Part shown: piece by piece, positions 62,144-64,000 of the stretch | Numbering within the stretch: position 1 is the first letter of the stretch | How the letters are laid out: the number at the start of each line of letters is the position of its first letter | From: Aliamphritea ceti | GTDB taxonomy: Bacteria > Pseudomonadota > Gammaproteobacteria > Pseudomonadales > Balneatricaceae | Assembly (NCBI RefSeq): GCF_024347215.1 | Contig: NZ_AP025282.1 | Span: 2,666,001 to 2,730,000 of the forward strand | Direction: 5' to 3' | DNA length: 64,000 bases | Notes under the pieces: generated by a model | Told to the model about the DNA's origin: nothing | Seen by the model: the letters and a program-made list of their open reading frames with translations, nothing else | The model's database searches: none | Made by a program: the position numbers and the translations under genes

Positions 62144-63253
62144 ATGGATAAGCCAGACAGCAGCTCCGTTATAAAAACTAATGTCGGCCAATTACTGCAA
62201 CAGCTACAAAATTTCTGGAAGTGGTGGAGCACAGAACTGCTTGAACTCATGCCGGAGAAGCTCAGGCATAATTTAATTAACCGTGGTCAGTATCTGATCA
62301 CCGAGCTCCAGCAGCAAGAATGCAGCTTTAGGTATGGCAACCGCGGCCAGCTTTCCTTACTGGGTAGTATGTCTCTCGATGACCATTCTCCTGAATCCTC
62401 CAGCCGCTACGGTTCCTTTGCCAGAGAAGCTGATCAGATAATCCTGTTACTTCCTCCTGAATACCTGCTTGAAACCGAAATAAGCCTGCCCCGTGCCACT
62501 GAGAGCAATTTGTCTGAAGTTCTCAAATATGAAATTGACCGTTATACCCCCTTCAGGGCAGAAGAGATTTACTATGGCTACCGGATACTTACAGATACTG
62601 ATAAAAATACAGCACAAATACATGTGGCCCTCAAACTGATTACCCGCAAAACACTCGATCCTGTTCTGGAAACACTGGCAGGCTGGGGCGTGTCACCGAA
62701 TGTCGTAGCGCCATCAGCTGAGCAAAGTAACCACCTTTACAGTATGAACCTGTTACCAAGTGCTCACTCAGAAACCACAACATCAGGGATTGGGGTTTTC
62801 TGGCGCTTCAGCCTGATCATCCTGCTACTGATAGCACTGGTAACACTCCCGTTTTATTTCCAGCAACAACAACTGGCGTCCCTAAAGCACTCATTAAAAG
62901 AGCCCAAAATTGCCGCTGAGCAGGCCCGTAAAGTAGAGCAGGAACTCAGAATACTCAGCCAAAGCCGCTCGTTTTTCAGTGAAAAACAGCAATCCACTTA
63001 TTCAACACTGGATTTTCTCAAGCAGCTAACCGAAATACTTCCGGATCATACCTGGATTAACCAGCTACAGATTGACGGGCAGGAACTTCGCCTTCAGGGA
63101 GAGTCTCGCCAGGCTTCAACGTTGATAGGCATGCTTGACCAGTCACAGCTAATGACCGACGTTGCCTTTACGTCACCAGTGACACTCAATCCACGCACCC
63201 GCAAAGAACGGTTTGTTATCAATGCCCGCTTGCCAACGGAGTTAGCGCCATGA
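62144..63253 (+). CDS. gspL: Type II secretion protein GspL (PilN-like form)
   Basis: Assembly-platform protein of 369 residues with a cytosolic actin-like part (about 1-205, with EISLPRATESNLSEVLKYEI), one membrane helix (about 225-242) and a periplasmic ferredoxin-like domain. It is shorter in its cytosolic part than the classical enterobacterial GspL and resembles PilM/PilN-type forms. It overlaps gspM by 4 bases. Confidence 0.82.
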   Translation: MDKPDSSSVIKTNVGQLLQQLQNFWKWWSTELLELMPEKLRHNLINRGQYLITELQQQECSFRYGNRGQLSLLGSMSLDDHSPESSSRYGSFAREADQIILLLPPEYLLETEISLPRATESNLSEVLKYEIDRYTPFRAEEIYYGYRILTDTDKNTAQIHVALKLITRKTLDPVLETLAGWGVSPNVVAPSAEQSNHLYSMNLLPSAHSETTTSGIGVFWRFSLIILLLIALVTLPFYFQQQQLASLKHSLKEPKIAAEQARKVEQELRILSQSRSFFSEKQQSTYSTLDFLKQLTEILPDHTWINQLQIDGQELRLQGESRQASTLIGMLDQSQLMTDVAFTSPVTLNPRTRKERFVINARLPTELAP

Positions 63254-63870
63254 ATCACAGGCGCACGTCCTTTAATCGCTACAGGGTAGCGGCACTGGCG
63301 CTACTACTGGTGTCAGTTGCACTGATTTACTGGCTCTTAATCTCACCGCTGTTAAGCCGTTATCTGGAAACACACAGCGAGATTCAGCAAATGGAGCATG
63401 AATTACTGGTCTACCAACGGGTTGCTTCTGAACTGGATAATAACCAGACAAAGCTTAAAGAATTACGTGCAGCCACACCTGTAACAGATCAGTACCTGCG
63501 GGAGCCAAAACCCAGTCTGGCCGCTGCCCAGTTACAACAGATGATCAATACAATGATCTCCCGCACAGGCGGACAACTGGTCAGTACGAGCATTAATAAC
63601 CGGCCACAGAATGAACCTTTGCAGGCAGTCAGCATTAAAGTACATCTGAGAACCGAAATAGATGATCTGGTTAAAGTCCTGTATTCCATTGAGCATAACC
63701 GTCCGGTTCTTTTTACCGATGATCTGGTGATTCGCTCAACGATCCGTACCGGGCCTGACAAAGTGGTAACCAGCCGAGGCAAGGCCAAAAGCCGTGTGCG
63801 GGTTAGGGTACCAACCCTGGATGTACAGTTTAATGTTACCGCCTACACACTAGCGGAGGGCGGGATATGA
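63250..63870 (+). CDS. gspM: Type II secretion protein GspM (b-type)
   Basis: Small platform protein of 206 residues: short cytosolic N-terminus, one membrane helix (about 15-33), a coiled-coil (about 40-75) and a ferredoxin-like periplasmic domain (about 90-200). Position after gspL and this layout fit GspM, apparently the b-type variant. It overlaps the next gene by 4 bases (ATGA). Confidence 0.8.
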   Translation: MNHRRTSFNRYRVAALALLLVSVALIYWLLISPLLSRYLETHSEIQQMEHELLVYQRVASELDNNQTKLKELRAATPVTDQYLREPKPSLAAAQLQQMINTMISRTGGQLVSTSINNRPQNEPLQAVSIKVHLRTEIDDLVKVLYSIEHNRPVLFTDDLVIRSTIRTGPDKVVTSRGKAKSRVRVRVPTLDVQFNVTAYTLAEGGI

Positions 63871-64000
63871 AAAGCTTACTACCTGCTCAACGCATCAAAA
63901 AGCTTCTGCTGCTCCTAATCTTCTTTAGTAGTTCAGTAGCACTTTTGCACGCTGAAGAAGCCAGTATCGATGCTGTTAGACAGGAAATAACAGACACAAA
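63867..64000 (+). CDS. Exported protein after gspM, truncated by the window edge
   Basis: Only 44 codons are in view. The N-terminus has a signal peptide (basic start, then KLLLLLIFFSSSVALLHA) followed by EEASIDAVRQEI. It is coupled to gspM by an ATGA overlap and is therefore part of the secretion operon. A GspN-type protein, a GspC substitute or the secretin GspD are possible; the visible part does not decide. Confidence 0.75.
   Translation, partial: MKSLLPAQRIKKLLLLLIFFSSSVALLHAEEASIDAVRQEITDT

Overview
The window looks like the chromosome of a marine, respiratory gammaproteobacterium, most likely an Oceanospirillales/Oceanospirillaceae-type organism. This is inferred from gene content: a TRAP transporter with a sigma-54 regulator, a vibrioferrin-type siderophore locus, several c-di-GMP proteins, a DddP-like protein and a complete-looking type II secretion operon. 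No rRNA, tRNA, CRISPR array, phage or insertion sequence was seen. Coding density is high, most genes sit in short operons, and the base composition looks even apart from AT-rich intergenic regions.

Layout. 1-2364: end of an unidentified gene, then a LysE-type exporter divergent from a MocR-type regulator. 2391-8930: a minus-strand operon (3-hydroxybutyrate dehydrogenase, TRAP transporter P-Q-M, spermidine-synthase-like protein) facing a PAS/sigma-54 activator; the space between holds a good -24/-12 promoter and three matching 18-bp inverted repeats. 8958-13485: LysR regulator, MDR dehydrogenase, an enolase-superfamily protein resembling hydroxyproline-betaine epimerase, and an M24-fold protein that keeps every metal and active-site residue I can recall for the DMSP lyase DddP. 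13581-23631: three large c-di-GMP proteins, a small unknown protein and a periplasmic binding protein. 23924-25030: a divergent S-adenosylhomocysteinase-like protein.

25353-40784 is an iron island. A minus-strand vibrioferrin-type biosynthesis and export operon (ATP-grasp, NIS synthetase, PLP decarboxylase, NIS synthetase, MFS) diverges from a FecI/FecR pair, a TonB receptor with an STN signalling domain and a binding-protein/two-permease/ATPase uptake system. Fur-box-like sequences lie in the divergent spacer and before the receptor. The parts suggest both Fur repression and surface signalling.

40841-48486 holds metabolic genes (VOC protein, secreted amidohydrolase, a LysR-linked MDR/LLM/SDR operon) and a DEAD-box helicase. 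48645-54069 is a sulfur/redox group: SorAB-like sulfite dehydrogenase, an SDR lacking its catalytic Tyr, a MalY/PatB-type C-S lyase, a rhodanese and an ECF sigma factor with a Cys-containing tail. Three transcription units here share one two-part promoter motif at identical spacing, which looks like an undescribed local regulon of that sigma factor. 54170-55732 is an ArsR-controlled metal/metalloid permease. 56173-64000 is a type II secretion operon in the order E-F-G-H-I-J-K-L-M followed by a truncated exported protein.
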